DNA from: Defluviitalea raffinosedens
Lineage (GTDB): Bacteria > Bacillota > Clostridia > Lachnospirales > Defluviitaleaceae
Direction of reading: 5' to 3'
Assembly (NCBI RefSeq): GCF_016908775.1
Contig: NZ_JAFBEP010000017.1
Span: forward strand, 1 to 64,000
DNA length: 64,000 nt
Below are positions 37,650-46,688 of the stretch, piece by piece. The notes under the pieces were generated by a model. That model saw nothing but the letters and a program-made list of their open reading frames with translations, was not told the DNA's origin and did not search any database. The first letter of the stretch is position 1. Each line of letters begins with the position of its first letter. Made by a program: the position numbers and the translations under genes.

Positions 37650-38384
37650 ATGGAAAGTAATTTAAATTTACAACCAGTTGCAGAAGAGCAACCTCTTGGC
37701 TTTTTATCAAAATTAGTTAAAATTTTTACAAGCCCAACAGAAGTCCTTGAAAATATTTCACATTATCCTAAAATACTTATGCCTCTTATTTATTCTTCAG
37801 TAATTATGATTATTACATATTTTATCAGAATGCCATTATTAGAAATTACACAAAAAAAAGTATCCGATTTATATTTGCAAAAATACGGAATAGATATGTC
37901 TCAAAATTTGCAAGCCAGTGATTCAATAAATTATATTAGCGCTTTTTTAGCTCCAATAAGCATTATTGTCATGTGGGCTATTGGCGGACTGTTTTTATGG
38001 TTACTTGTAAAAATCTTTGGGGGCAAGTCAAGTGTTAAGCAAATTCTTTCTCTTTATGCTCACGTAATGATGATTTCCGTAACAGGATCTCTTATTGCTG
38101 CCCCAATTGGATTATTGCTTAACACAGATATAATCATTTTTTCACCGGTAGTTTTTATGCCTAATGGAGATATTTCAAGCTTTTTATATAACTTTTTAAT
38201 GCTTGCAGAAGTCTTTTCGATTTGGAGTATGATTATTGCAGGCTTAGGAATAAGTATATTGAATGAATTTAGTAAAGTAAAAGGTATAGTAATTTCTATG
38301 ATTTATCTTATAATAGGAAATGCATTGACTGCGCTAATTGCAATTTTACCTTATTTAACGTTAAATTTATATCAAAATATGTAG
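37650..38384 (+). CDS. Yip1-domain membrane protein
   Basis: The 244-residue protein has a short polar N-terminus and about five membrane segments (ILMPLIYSSVIMIITYFI; ISIIVMWAIGGLFLWLLVK; a central one near ISVTGSLIAAPIGLLL; and two more to the C-terminus), with the phrase FTSPTEVLENI typical of Yip1-family bacterial proteins. Its function is unknown. It starts 12 bp before a MacA-like gene and shares AGGAGGGTA with strong spacing, so it probably opens the exporter operon. A link to transporter assembly is conjecture. Confidence 0.82.
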   Translation: MESNLNLQPVAEEQPLGFLSKLVKIFTSPTEVLENISHYPKILMPLIYSSVIMIITYFIRMPLLEITQKKVSDLYLQKYGIDMSQNLQASDSINYISAFLAPISIIVMWAIGGLFLWLLVKIFGGKSSVKQILSLYAHVMMISVTGSLIAAPIGLLLNTDIIIFSPVVFMPNGDISSFLYNFLMLAEVFSIWSMIIAGLGISILNEFSKVKGIVISMIYLIIGNALTALIAILPYLTLNLYQNM

Positions 38385-38395
38385 GAGTGGAAGTA

Positions 38396-39883
38396 ATGGA
38401 GTTGAAAGCAAACATTAAGAAAAATAATAAAAAAATATTTGTGGGAATTGGAATTTTATTGATATTAATTACTTTTGTTGTGGCGGCAGTGATCAATCTT
38501 AAATCAGAATCAAATGGCAATACTCCTCCCAAGTCAGGAATCGGTGTTAATATTGAAGAAGCAAGAATAGATACTTTAATATCAAAAGTAACCGCTACAG
38601 GAGTTATTGAACCTAAAAATATTGAAACCATTTATGTTGATACTTATATGGATACTTCTTTAAGAATTAAAGATATTCTTGTCGAACTTGGCGATCAAGT
38701 AAGAAAAGATACAGAAATTGTAAAATATGATCCGATTACTAAAGAAGAACTGGAACAACAGTTAAAAGAAGCAGAAATCTCCCTTGAAAATGCTAAATTG
38801 AGATTACAGTCTTTAACTGATGCAAACCCAGATGAAATACTTGATGCAGAGTCTTCTTTGATCTCCCGTGAAAAATCACTTAGTGATGCACAAAAAGAGT
38901 TAAAGCAAACAGAACTCACAATAACTCAGCTAAAGAAAAAGATCCAAGATAAGGAAACAACTGTTGCTAATAATCAAATTCTTTATGATCAAGGTGCTAT
39001 TCCTAAGTCAGAGCTAGATGGTGCTAAAACGGAATTAAGTGAATTAAAAGATCAACTTCAAAAAGAGCAAATGAATCTTGAATCCATTAAGCAAAATATT
39101 GAAAATTTAAAGAGAGAAAAATCCATTGCAGAAAGAAAATTGTCCAATACATACAATAAATCCTCTGATCCAAAGCAAGAAAATGAAATAAAAATTCAAC
39201 AAAACCTAATTAAATCAGAAGAATTAAAAATCCAAACATTAAAGCAAAAATTAGAAAGACAATTAACATCATCCAAGAGTCCTATTGATGGTACAGTAAC
39301 AGAAATACTTACTGAAGAAGGTGCCTGGGTTAATCAGAGTTCTCCTATATTAAAGATTGCTGACTTAAATCATTTAATTGTAAAAGTAAGTGTAACGGAA
39401 TTTGATGCGCCAAGTATTCAAGTGGGACAAAAAGCTATCCTTACGGGTGATGCAATAAAAGGAAAGCCTATAGAGGGAAAAGTAACAAAAATTGCTCCCA
39501 AAGCTATCACCCAAGATACTGGAGAAAAAACAAAAGAAGCTATGGTAGAAGTTGAAGTAGAAGTCTTGAATAATGACAGCAATCTTAAACCCGGATATAC
39601 AGTGGACGTTGAAATTATCACTGCAGAGCATGAAGACACAGTTGTTATTCCGTTACTAGCAGTTGATACCGATAAAGATGGAACGAATTTTGTTTATATC
39701 ATGAAAGACGATTTCACTGTTGAGCAAAGAGAGATTGAATTAGGTATTTACTCAGATTTATACGTAGAAGCTAAAGGCGTAAATCCAGGAGAAAAAATTA
39801 TTACAAATCTAAGCAGTCAAATTCAAGAAGGTGTTAAGGTAAAACCAATGAATATATCTGAGTCAGGTGAACAAAATGATTAG
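38396..39883 (+). CDS. MacA-like efflux adaptor (HlyD/RND periplasmic adaptor family)
   Basis: The 495-residue protein is anchored by one N-terminal membrane segment (IFVGIGILLILITFVVAAVI), followed by lipoyl, long coiled-coil hairpin (about residues 120-280), barrel and membrane-proximal domains; RLQSLTDANPDEILDAESSL starts the hairpin and the motif SPIDGTVTEILTEEGAWVNQ closes the lipoyl half. It is the adaptor of a three-part exporter with the ATPase and permease that follow. The ATG at 38396 follows TAGGAGTG. It overlaps the ATPase gene by 8 bp. Confidence 0.9.
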   Translation: MELKANIKKNNKKIFVGIGILLILITFVVAAVINLKSESNGNTPPKSGIGVNIEEARIDTLISKVTATGVIEPKNIETIYVDTYMDTSLRIKDILVELGDQVRKDTEIVKYDPITKEELEQQLKEAEISLENAKLRLQSLTDANPDEILDAESSLISREKSLSDAQKELKQTELTITQLKKKIQDKETTVANNQILYDQGAIPKSELDGAKTELSELKDQLQKEQMNLESIKQNIENLKREKSIAERKLSNTYNKSSDPKQENEIKIQQNLIKSEELKIQTLKQKLERQLTSSKSPIDGTVTEILTEEGAWVNQSSPILKIADLNHLIVKVSVTEFDAPSIQVGQKAILTGDAIKGKPIEGKVTKIAPKAITQDTGEKTKEAMVEVEVEVLNNDSNLKPGYTVDVEIITAEHEDTVVIPLLAVDTDKDGTNFVYIMKDDFTVEQREIELGIYSDLYVEAKGVNPGEKIITNLSSQIQEGVKVKPMNISESGEQND

Positions 39884-40583
39884 AATTGAAAATCTGTGCA
39901 AGGTTTATAAAAATGGAAAAATTGAAGTGCAGGCTTTAAAAAATATATCTTTTTCTGTAGTTCCAGGAGAATTCGTAGCGGTTATGGGGGCTTCGGGTTC
40001 AGGAAAATCAACGCTTATGAATATATTAGGATGTCTTGATCGTTCAACGAGTGGAAGCTATTTTTTAGATAATGTTGATATTTCTTCTTTAAAGGATAAT
40101 GATCTGGCATTGATCAGGAATCTAAAAATTGGTTTTGTTTTTCAGGCTTTTAATCTTTTGCCCAAATTAACAGCGTTGGAAAATGTTGAATTGCCAATGA
40201 TTTATGCAGGCCTAAAACATAAGGAAAGAAAAGAAAAAGCGATGCTTGCTTTAGAAAAAGTAGGCTTATCTGAAAGAATGCATCATCGTCCTAATGAATT
40301 ATCAGGGGGACAAAAGCAGAGAGTCGCTATTGCCCGAGCATTGGTAAACTCCCCTTCTATTTTATTGGCAGACGAACCAACAGGTAATTTAGACAGTGCA
40401 TCCAGTGAAGAAATCATGGGGATTTTTCAAAGCCTGAATGCTGAGGGGGTAACTATTGTTATGGTTACCCATGAGCCCGATGTTGCACAACACACCAAAA
40501 GAATCGTTGTATTTAAAGATGGAGAAATTATTTCAGATCATCCTGTTAATGATCCCATTATTGTAAGGAGGGCGGTATTATGA
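39876..40583 (+). CDS. MacB-type ABC transporter ATPase
   Basis: The 235-residue ATPase has [20 protein letters not shown] (Walker A), Q-loop [20 protein letters not shown], signature [15 protein letters not shown], Walker [14 protein letters not shown] and the switch His in [13 protein letters not shown]. It is the closest match to the LolD/MacB ATPases that power FtsX-type exporters. The ATG at 39876 follows TCAGGTGA. It overlaps the adaptor gene by 8 bp and the permease gene by 4 bp (ATGA), strong translational coupling. Confidence 0.95.
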   Translation: MIRIENLCKVYKNGKIEVQALKNISFSVVPGEFVAVMGASGSGKSTLMNILGCLDRSTSGSYFLDNVDISSLKDNDLALIRNLKIGFVFQAFNLLPKLTALENVELPMIYAGLKHKERKEKAMLALEKVGLSERMHHRPNELSGGQKQRVAIARALVNSPSILLADEPTGNLDSASSEEIMGIFQSLNAEGVTIVMVTHEPDVAQHTKRIVVFKDGEIISDHPVNDPIIVRRAVL

Positions 40584-41788
40584 ATTTATATGAGAGCATA
40601 AAATCTGCTTTAAGAAATCTTCTGGCTAATAAAATGCGCTCCTTCCTTACCATGTTAGGAATCATAATAGGAATAGGCTCTGTAATCATGATTACTTCCA
40701 TTGGTTCTGGAAGCCAATCTGCAATTTTGGATAATTTTAACAAACTTGGTTTTGGCCTGATACAAGTGCAAATGAGGGATGTAAGCAAAGCTAAAACCAG
40801 AGATTATCTTACCATAGATGATGTGGATCTCATTAAAACCCATCCGGATGTAAAATATGTATCCCCTTATTTTTATGGATGGGGATCTGTAAAATTAAAA
40901 AATCCTAAGGAACAGAAAAGAGCATATTTGATAGGAGTGAATGGTGAATATAGATTTATCCAATTGCCAGAACTACTCTATGGGCGTTTTATAGTAGATG
41001 CGGATTGCAGATCTAAAAGTAACGTAATTGTCATTGATGAAGTATTAGCTGAAAAAGTATTCGGCAAAAAAGATGTTGTAGGAAAAACTTTATCTGTCGA
41101 AATGTGGAGAGGTACTTTCAAATTCACAGTAATAGGTGTTATGAAGAATAGCAATGCTTTTCTTGAATCTATGCTGGGTGATCAACTTAGCTCTGAAGTT
41201 TACCTTCCTATTCAAACACTTATGGATATGTATATGTACGACATTGTTGATTATCTTTATGTAACTGTAAACGATATTGACAATGTCGATCAGACTGCTA
41301 TTGAAATTAACAAATTACTAGAAACAAAACATAGAAATAAAGATGCCTATAGTGTAAAGAATGCTGCGCAGGATTTAGATGCTATTAATGAAGTTTTAGG
41401 CATATTTACAGCTTTTATTAGTTTTGTTGCAGGCATATCTTTACTGGTTGGCGGCGTTGGAGTAATGAATATTATGTTGGTAACTGTGACCGAAAGAACC
41501 AGAGAAATTGGAATAAGAAAATCCCTGGGTGCTAAAAATAAAGATATAAGACAGCAGTTCTTAATTGAAGCTGTGATTATAACCATCATTGGAGGAACTA
41601 TCGGTCTTTTACTTGGATACTTAGGTGGTTTAGGCGTTGGTTCCTGGATGAAAATTACTCCCAAAGTCTCTTTATTATCCATAATCATTACTGTAAGTCT
41701 GTCGACTGTTATAGGTATTATCGCTGGAGTTTATCCTGCCAGCAAGGCTGCAAAATTAGATCCAATAGAGGCATTGAGATATGAGTAA
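40580..41788 (+). CDS. MacB/FtsX-type ABC transporter permease
   Basis: The 402-residue permease has the MacB plan: one membrane segment at the N-terminus (MLGIIIGIGSVIMITSIGSG), an extracellular domain of about 240 residues (MacB_PCD), then three C-terminal membrane segments. GVGVMNIMLVTVTERTREIG and IRKSLGAKNKDIRQQFLIEA are the coupling motifs. With the adjacent adaptor and ATPase it makes a complete exporter. The substrate could be a peptide, a lipid-like toxin or an antibiotic; the sequence does not tell. Confidence 0.93.
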   Translation: MNLYESIKSALRNLLANKMRSFLTMLGIIIGIGSVIMITSIGSGSQSAILDNFNKLGFGLIQVQMRDVSKAKTRDYLTIDDVDLIKTHPDVKYVSPYFYGWGSVKLKNPKEQKRAYLIGVNGEYRFIQLPELLYGRFIVDADCRSKSNVIVIDEVLAEKVFGKKDVVGKTLSVEMWRGTFKFTVIGVMKNSNAFLESMLGDQLSSEVYLPIQTLMDMYMYDIVDYLYVTVNDIDNVDQTAIEINKLLETKHRNKDAYSVKNAAQDLDAINEVLGIFTAFISFVAGISLLVGGVGVMNIMLVTVTERTREIGIRKSLGAKNKDIRQQFLIEAVIITIIGGTIGLLLGYLGGLGVGSWMKITPKVSLLSIIITVSLSTVIGIIAGVYPASKAAKLDPIEALRYE

Positions 41789-41803
41789 AAATGGGGTGAG
41801 TTT

Positions 41804-42619
41804 TTGCAGTTTTTAGTAAAGATTATGATCGGTCTATTTGCCAGTACGATCATTTCATACATAGCTTATAAAAAGCAAGCTTTAACGCTAAGTGGAGCCA
41901 TAGGGGCCATGATTCTCGGTACAGGAATCTTTTTTGGTTCTGGCCTATATGGCTCTTTTCTTATATTTGTTTTTTTTAGCACTTCTACTATTTTCACATT
42001 TATAAAAAGAAATTATAAAAATGAAATAGAAAAGCAGTACGAAAAAAGTGGTGGAAGAGATTTCTATCAGGTCTTTGCTAATGGCGGAGTAGGACTGCTG
42101 TATTCTCTGTTATATTCTTTTACTTTTAATCCAATGTATTTAATTCTGATCGGAGTGTCATTTGCAGCTTCTAATGCAGATACCTGGGCCAGTGAATTGG
42201 GAGTATTCAGCAAATCATTACCTGTATCTTTAAGAAGTTTTAAAAAAGTACCTAAGGGAACCTCAGGAGCAGTCAGCTTATTTGGAATACTTATGTCCTT
42301 TCTGGGTTCATTGCTTATAGCTTTTTCTGCAATCATAATCATTACTATATTTCAATTAAACCTTAATCCTTTTTCATACATTGAAGCTTTCCTACTCATT
42401 ATTTTAGGAGGAATCTTAGGCAGTATGATAGATTCAATCCTAGGTGCTACCATTCAGGCTGTTTATTATAATGAAAATTTAAAAAAAGAAACTGAAAAAG
42501 CATTTGAAGAAGGAAAATCAAATGTGCTCATCAGAGGATATAAATTAATTAATAACGATTTTGTTAATTTTACGAGCATTTTGTTAGCTACAATTATAAT
42601 CTTGCTTTTATGTAGATGA
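41804..42619 (+). CDS. DUF92 family membrane protein (TMEM19/VTE6-like)
   Basis: The 271-residue protein has about six membrane segments and the DUF92 signatures LSGAIGAMILGTGIFFGSGL, SFAASNADTWASELGVFS and LGGILGSMIDSILGATIQA. Plant relatives are phytyl-phosphate kinases; other members look like CTP-dependent lipid kinases. The start is TTG at 41804 with GGGGTGAG at 41793-41800. It lies 15 bp after the exporter permease, so it may be co-transcribed. Function in this organism is not known. Confidence 0.88.
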   Translation: MQFLVKIMIGLFASTIISYIAYKKQALTLSGAIGAMILGTGIFFGSGLYGSFLIFVFFSTSTIFTFIKRNYKNEIEKQYEKSGGRDFYQVFANGGVGLLYSLLYSFTFNPMYLILIGVSFAASNADTWASELGVFSKSLPVSLRSFKKVPKGTSGAVSLFGILMSFLGSLLIAFSAIIIITIFQLNLNPFSYIEAFLLIILGGILGSMIDSILGATIQAVYYNENLKKETEKAFEEGKSNVLIRGYKLINNDFVNFTSILLATIIILLLCR

Positions 42620-42695
42620 TTTGCATAAAATTGTATAAATATAAAAGTAATAATCTTTAAATCTAATATTTTATTAAAAAAAGTTCGAAAAATGT

Positions 42696-42723
42696 TTGAA
42701 AAACGCACGGTTTTTAGTATAAT
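42696..42723 (+). promoter_or_regulatory. Sigma-A type promoter for putP
   Basis: TTGAAA at 42696-42701 and TATAAT at 42718-42723 are separated by 16 bp, 40 bp before the putP start. Confidence 0.75.
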
Positions 42724-42764
42724 TATACACTAGTTTATACTTAATTCTTAAAGGGGGAAAGTTA

Positions 42765-44327
42765 ATGACTGGTGACAAACTACAGATCTTTATTGCCATG
42801 TGTGCCTATATGGCATTTGTCATTGGCATAGGATTATATTATGCAAAACGTGCCAATGAAAGCAGTGAGAACTATTTTCTTGGAGGCAGAACCCTTGGAC
42901 CATGGGTTACTGCAATGAGTGCTGAAGCCTCTGATATGAGTGGATGGTTGCTCATGGGGCTGCCTGGAGTTGCTTATTGGTGTGGATTAAGTGATGCTAT
43001 ATGGACGGCGATAGGTTTGGGCATAGGTACATATGTTAACTGGCTTTTTGTAGCGAAGAGACTTCGCAGATATTCAGCTGTGGCTGGGGACGCAATTACT
43101 GTTCCGGATTTTTTCAGCAACAGATTTAAAGAAAATAAAAAAGTGATCATGACTATTGCAGCATTGTTTATCTTAATATTTTTTACAGTTTATGCGGCCA
43201 GTTGCTTTGTTACAGTTGGAAAACTATTTAGTACGTTATTTGGCGTAAAATATCAATACATGATGGTTGCAGGAGCCTTGTTCGTAGTTTTATATACAAT
43301 ATTAGGTGGTTTCTTGGCTGAAAGTGTATCTGACTTTATGCAGGCAATCGTTATGGTTTTTGTATTGGTTTTTGTCTTTATAGTTGGTACTTCTGTTGCT
43401 GGCGGCATTTCAGCAGTTTTAAAGAATGCTAAAGATATACCTGGCTTTTTCGAATTTTTTGGAATTGCGCAACCTACAGTAGTTGACGGCGTTCAACAGG
43501 TTAGCGAAGCTGGCAAACCATTATTTGGCGAAGCTGGACATTATGGATTCTTAACCATCCTTTCAACATTATCCTGGGGGTTAGGTTATTTTGGTATGCC
43601 TCAGGTATTGTTAAGATTTATGGCAATCAGAAAATCCGAAGAAATTACTATGTCCAGAAGAATTGCAACTGTTTGGTGTTTTGTTTCTCTTTTTGCAGCA
43701 GTATCTATTGGTATGATCGGCAGAGCATTGTATCCAAGCGAACTTCTTACTCAGAGCTCTGCTGAAAGCATCTTTATTTTAATGGCTACTAAATTGTTGC
43801 CTGCATTATTTGCAGGAATTGCTATGGCAGGAATTCTTGCTGCAACCATCAGTTCATCAGATTCTTATCTTCTTATTGCAGCCTCCGCTTTTGCCAAAAA
43901 CATCTATCAAGGTGTTATCAAAAAGAATGCAAATGACCAAGAAGTTATGGTTGTATCCAGAGTGGTATTAATATTAATTTCTATTCTTGGTATGATCATT
44001 GCGCTTGATGAAACAAGTGTTATATTCACTGTTGTTTCATTTGCCTGGGCTGGTTTTGGAGCAACTTTTGGACCTATTATGCTTTTCTCATTATTCTGGA
44101 AAAGAACTACCCGATCTGGTGCCATCGCTGGTATGATATCTGGGGGTGTAATGGTATTTGTGTGGAAATTAATGCTTAAACCTTTAGGAGGCATCTTTGG
44201 AATATATGAGTTGCTTCCGGCATTTATTATTTCATGCATTGTTATCGTAATAGTTTCATTAATATCGGAAGAACCTTCTCAAGAGATTCAAAAAGAATTT
44301 GAATTGGCAAAAACATATGAATGCTAA
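42765..44327 (+). CDS. putP: Sodium/proline symporter
   Basis: PutP imports L-proline with Na+. The 520-residue protein has 13 membrane segments of the SSS (LeuT-fold) family: the first carries SSENYFLGGRTLGPWVTAMS then AEASDMSGWLLMGLPG, and AESVSDFMQAIVM and SSSDSYLLIAASAFAKNIYQ follow, where the Ser-Ser region forms part of the Na+ site. The length and motifs match PutP rather than other SSS members. GGGGGAAAG precedes the ATG. It stands alone between its own promoter and a very strong terminator. Osmoprotectant uptake is a likely use. Confidence 0.93.
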   Translation: MTGDKLQIFIAMCAYMAFVIGIGLYYAKRANESSENYFLGGRTLGPWVTAMSAEASDMSGWLLMGLPGVAYWCGLSDAIWTAIGLGIGTYVNWLFVAKRLRRYSAVAGDAITVPDFFSNRFKENKKVIMTIAALFILIFFTVYAASCFVTVGKLFSTLFGVKYQYMMVAGALFVVLYTILGGFLAESVSDFMQAIVMVFVLVFVFIVGTSVAGGISAVLKNAKDIPGFFEFFGIAQPTVVDGVQQVSEAGKPLFGEAGHYGFLTILSTLSWGLGYFGMPQVLLRFMAIRKSEEITMSRRIATVWCFVSLFAAVSIGMIGRALYPSELLTQSSAESIFILMATKLLPALFAGIAMAGILAATISSSDSYLLIAASAFAKNIYQGVIKKNANDQEVMVVSRVVLILISILGMIIALDETSVIFTVVSFAWAGFGATFGPIMLFSLFWKRTTRSGAIAGMISGGVMVFVWKLMLKPLGGIFGIYELLPAFIISCIVIVIVSLISEEPSQEIQKEFELAKTYEC

Positions 44328-44355
44328 TTGAATGTACATATGACACCAATTAACT

Positions 44356-44399
44356 AAAAAAGTGTTGTGATCATAATTTTGTGATCACAACACTTTTTT
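44356..44399 (+). terminator. Intrinsic terminator after putP
   Basis: An 18-bp perfect stem (44356-44373 with 44382-44399), sequence AAAAAAGTGTTGTGATCA, around an 8-base loop and ending in six T. The long AT-tailed perfect stem could work in both directions. Confidence 0.9.
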
Positions 44400-44518
44400 A
44401 TTAAGATAAGTCATATCTTAAGATTATACGAACATATATAAATAGTGGCATCTGTCCTTTGATTTTGATTATAAGTATCTGATTTTTGAAACCATTTTAA
44501 ATATGGGGGAAAGAATCC

Positions 44519-45787
44519 ATGAAAATCACTGCAATGATTATTTTTATTACAACATATATTTTGCTGTTGGTATTTCCAAAAATCAGAGCCTATATTGCAC
44601 TCCTTTCCGCTTCAATCTTTGTATTTATCGGAATAATACCTGCTGGTAAGTGTTTAACTTTCGTCGATTGGAACGTTATTTTAATGATTACAGGGACTAT
44701 GGGAATTGTGTCCTTATTTATTGAATCCAAAATGCCAGCCCTGTTAGCAGATTTGTTAATCGAGAAAACTCCAAATGTCAAATGGGCAATTATCGCTTTA
44801 TCCCTGTTTGCAGGCATTATTTCTGCCTTTATAGATAATGTTGCAACAGTTTTGATGATAGCCCCTGTGGCTTTAAATATAGCCAAAAAACTCAAAGTAT
44901 CTCCTGTGCCCAGTATCATTGCTATTGCGGTTTCATCCAATCTTCAAGGTGCTGCCACTTTAGTGGGGGATACCACCTCAATTCTTTTGGGAGGTTATGG
45001 AAATCTTGACTTTTTGGACTTTTTCTTTTTTAAAGATAAACCCGGGATGTTTTGGATCGTCCAAGCCGGTGCAATATCTTCCATTTTTGCTTTGATGTAT
45101 ATATTTAAAGATTATACAAAACCAGTTAAATCCATAAGCAGAACAATCGTTAAAGACTATTTTCCAACAGTACTTCTCATTGGAATGATTATATTATTGA
45201 TCTTTGTATCCTTCATACCTGATAAACCCAGCATCACTAACGGAATGATTTGCGTTGTATTATTTTATATTGGTTTGGTGAATAGTTTTTATAAATCTAA
45301 AGATCTTGGAATCGTATTAAAAGCCTTAAGAGAAATAGACTACTATACCATTCTTTTATTGGCTGGGCTTTTTGTTGTAGTGGGGGGAATCACAGAAGCA
45401 GGAGTCATAGAAGACATAAGTAAGATTTTCGTCACAATCAGCAAAGACAATATTTTTGCAATTTATAGCCTTCTTGTCTGGGCCTCTGTATTCTTTTCGG
45501 CATTCATTGATAATATTCCTTATGTAGCAACCATGCTACCCGTAACTACGGGAATTGCAAAAATATTAAATATTGATCCCTACATACTTTATTTTGGACT
45601 GCTTTCAGGAGCCACTTTAGGAGGCAATTTAACTCCCATTGGAGCTTCAGCAAATATTACGGCTCTTGGCATTCTTAGAAAAAACGGATATGAAGTAAGC
45701 AACAGAGAGTTTATGAAAATCGGTGTCCCATTCACCTTAACGGCTGTAACGGTTGGCTATATACTCATTTGGTTTATTTGGAGATAG
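44519..45787 (+). CDS. ArsB/NhaD-type permease (ion transporter superfamily)
   Basis: The 422-residue protein has 11 or 12 membrane segments and the internal repeat of the IT superfamily: AFIDNVATVLMIAPVALNIA in the first half and AFIDNIPYVATMLPVTTGIA in the second, plus SNLQGAATLVGDTTSILLGG and GATLGGNLTPIGASANI. This fits the ArsB/NhaD/SLC13 group (arsenite, Na+/H+ or dicarboxylate). Substrate is not determinable. The nearby PutP uses Na+, which makes a Na+/H+ exchange role attractive but unproven. The ribosome site is GGGGGAAAG. Confidence 0.85.
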   Translation: MKITAMIIFITTYILLLVFPKIRAYIALLSASIFVFIGIIPAGKCLTFVDWNVILMITGTMGIVSLFIESKMPALLADLLIEKTPNVKWAIIALSLFAGIISAFIDNVATVLMIAPVALNIAKKLKVSPVPSIIAIAVSSNLQGAATLVGDTTSILLGGYGNLDFLDFFFFKDKPGMFWIVQAGAISSIFALMYIFKDYTKPVKSISRTIVKDYFPTVLLIGMIILLIFVSFIPDKPSITNGMICVVLFYIGLVNSFYKSKDLGIVLKALREIDYYTILLLAGLFVVVGGITEAGVIEDISKIFVTISKDNIFAIYSLLVWASVFFSAFIDNIPYVATMLPVTTGIAKILNIDPYILYFGLLSGATLGGNLTPIGASANITALGILRKNGYEVSNREFMKIGVPFTLTAVTVGYILIWFIWR

Positions 45788-45855
45788 TCTTAAATATTTT
45801 ATATATTTTATCTTTCAGCGGCTCTATGATTAATTTATCCATTAAAAATATACCT

Positions 45856-45900
45856 CCAGGAAGATCATCCGGCTTTTTAATGAACAGATGATCTTCCTGG
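45856..45900 (+). repeat. Perfect 14-bp inverted repeat between the permease gene and the two-component genes
   Basis: CCAGGAAGATCATC at 45856-45869 and its exact complement GATGATCTTCCTGG at 45887-45900 flank a 17-base loop. There is no T run on the plus strand beyond the second arm and none on the minus strand beyond the first arm, so it does not fit a canonical terminator. The remaining 220-bp gap holds only a second weak inverted repeat (GTAGAAC at 45901 with GTTCTAC at 45937) and a lone TATAAT at 45970. Confidence 0.75.
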
Positions 45901-46007
45901 GTAGAACATATAATTCATTCGTAAGATATATTTATAGTTCTACTTCACACAAAATTCATACTAAAGTATTATAATCTTATGGATGAAAATATGTAAGGAG
46001 TGGTTAA

Positions 46008-46688
46008 ATGTCGAATGTGGTTTTTGTTGTTGAAGATGATGAAAATATAAGGGAAGTAGTAGAAGAATATTTAAAAGCAGCAGGATTCATTGTAATTACA
46101 GCAGAAGATGGTAAAAAAGCAGTAGAAATGATGGAGTTACATACAGAGATTGATTTGTATATTCTCGATATAATGCTTCCTGAAATATCAGGCTTAGATA
46201 TATTAAAAAGGATCCGTTCCAATCGGCAAACTCCAGTTATTATGTTAACAGCCTTAGACGATGAATATACACAACTCATTAGTTTTGATGGACAAGCTGA
46301 TGATTATATTACAAAACCTTTTTCTCCAAAGCTACTGGTCAAGAGAGTGGAGGCACTCTTAAGACGAATTGGAAAACATAGTGATATATTGCAAATAGGA
46401 AGTATATCGATTAATGTGGATAGTTATGAAGCCTTTGAAAACGGATCCAGAGTTGATTTGACTTTAAAGGAATTAGAAATCTTAAAAACATTAATGTGGC
46501 ATCAAGGAAAAGTTCTATCGAGACAGCAATTACTTAATTTGGTATGGGGATATGATTACTTTGGTGACGAAAGAATCGTAGATGTACATATTAAAAATAT
46601 ACGAAAAAAGTTTAAATCAAATATCATTATCACAGTGAAAGGCGTAGGTTATAAAATTGAGAAAAAGGCAGGAGAAGCCTATGCTTAA
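46008..46688 (+). CDS. OmpR-family response regulator
   Basis: The 226-residue DNA-binding regulator has an N-terminal receiver with the acidic pair in VVEDDENI, phospho-acceptor Asp in YILDIMLPEISGLDIL, Thr in VIMLTALDD and Lys in YITKPFSP, then a C-terminal winged helix (LTLKELEILKTLMWHQGKVL ... RIVDVHIKNIRKKF). It overlaps the sensor kinase gene by 8 bp. Its likely target is the 11-bp repeat array at 48299-48342. Confidence 0.95.
   Translation: MSNVVFVVEDDENIREVVEEYLKAAGFIVITAEDGKKAVEMMELHTEIDLYILDIMLPEISGLDILKRIRSNRQTPVIMLTALDDEYTQLISFDGQADDYITKPFSPKLLVKRVEALLRRIGKHSDILQIGSISINVDSYEAFENGSRVDLTLKELEILKTLMWHQGKVLSRQQLLNLVWGYDYFGDERIVDVHIKNIRKKFKSNIIITVKGVGYKIEKKAGEAYA

Noticed and set aside
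45944-45975. TTCACA and TATAAT as a promoter for the response regulator gene
   Set aside because: The spacing is 20 bp, too long for a normal sigma-A promoter. Only the -10 box is convincing, so it was not listed.
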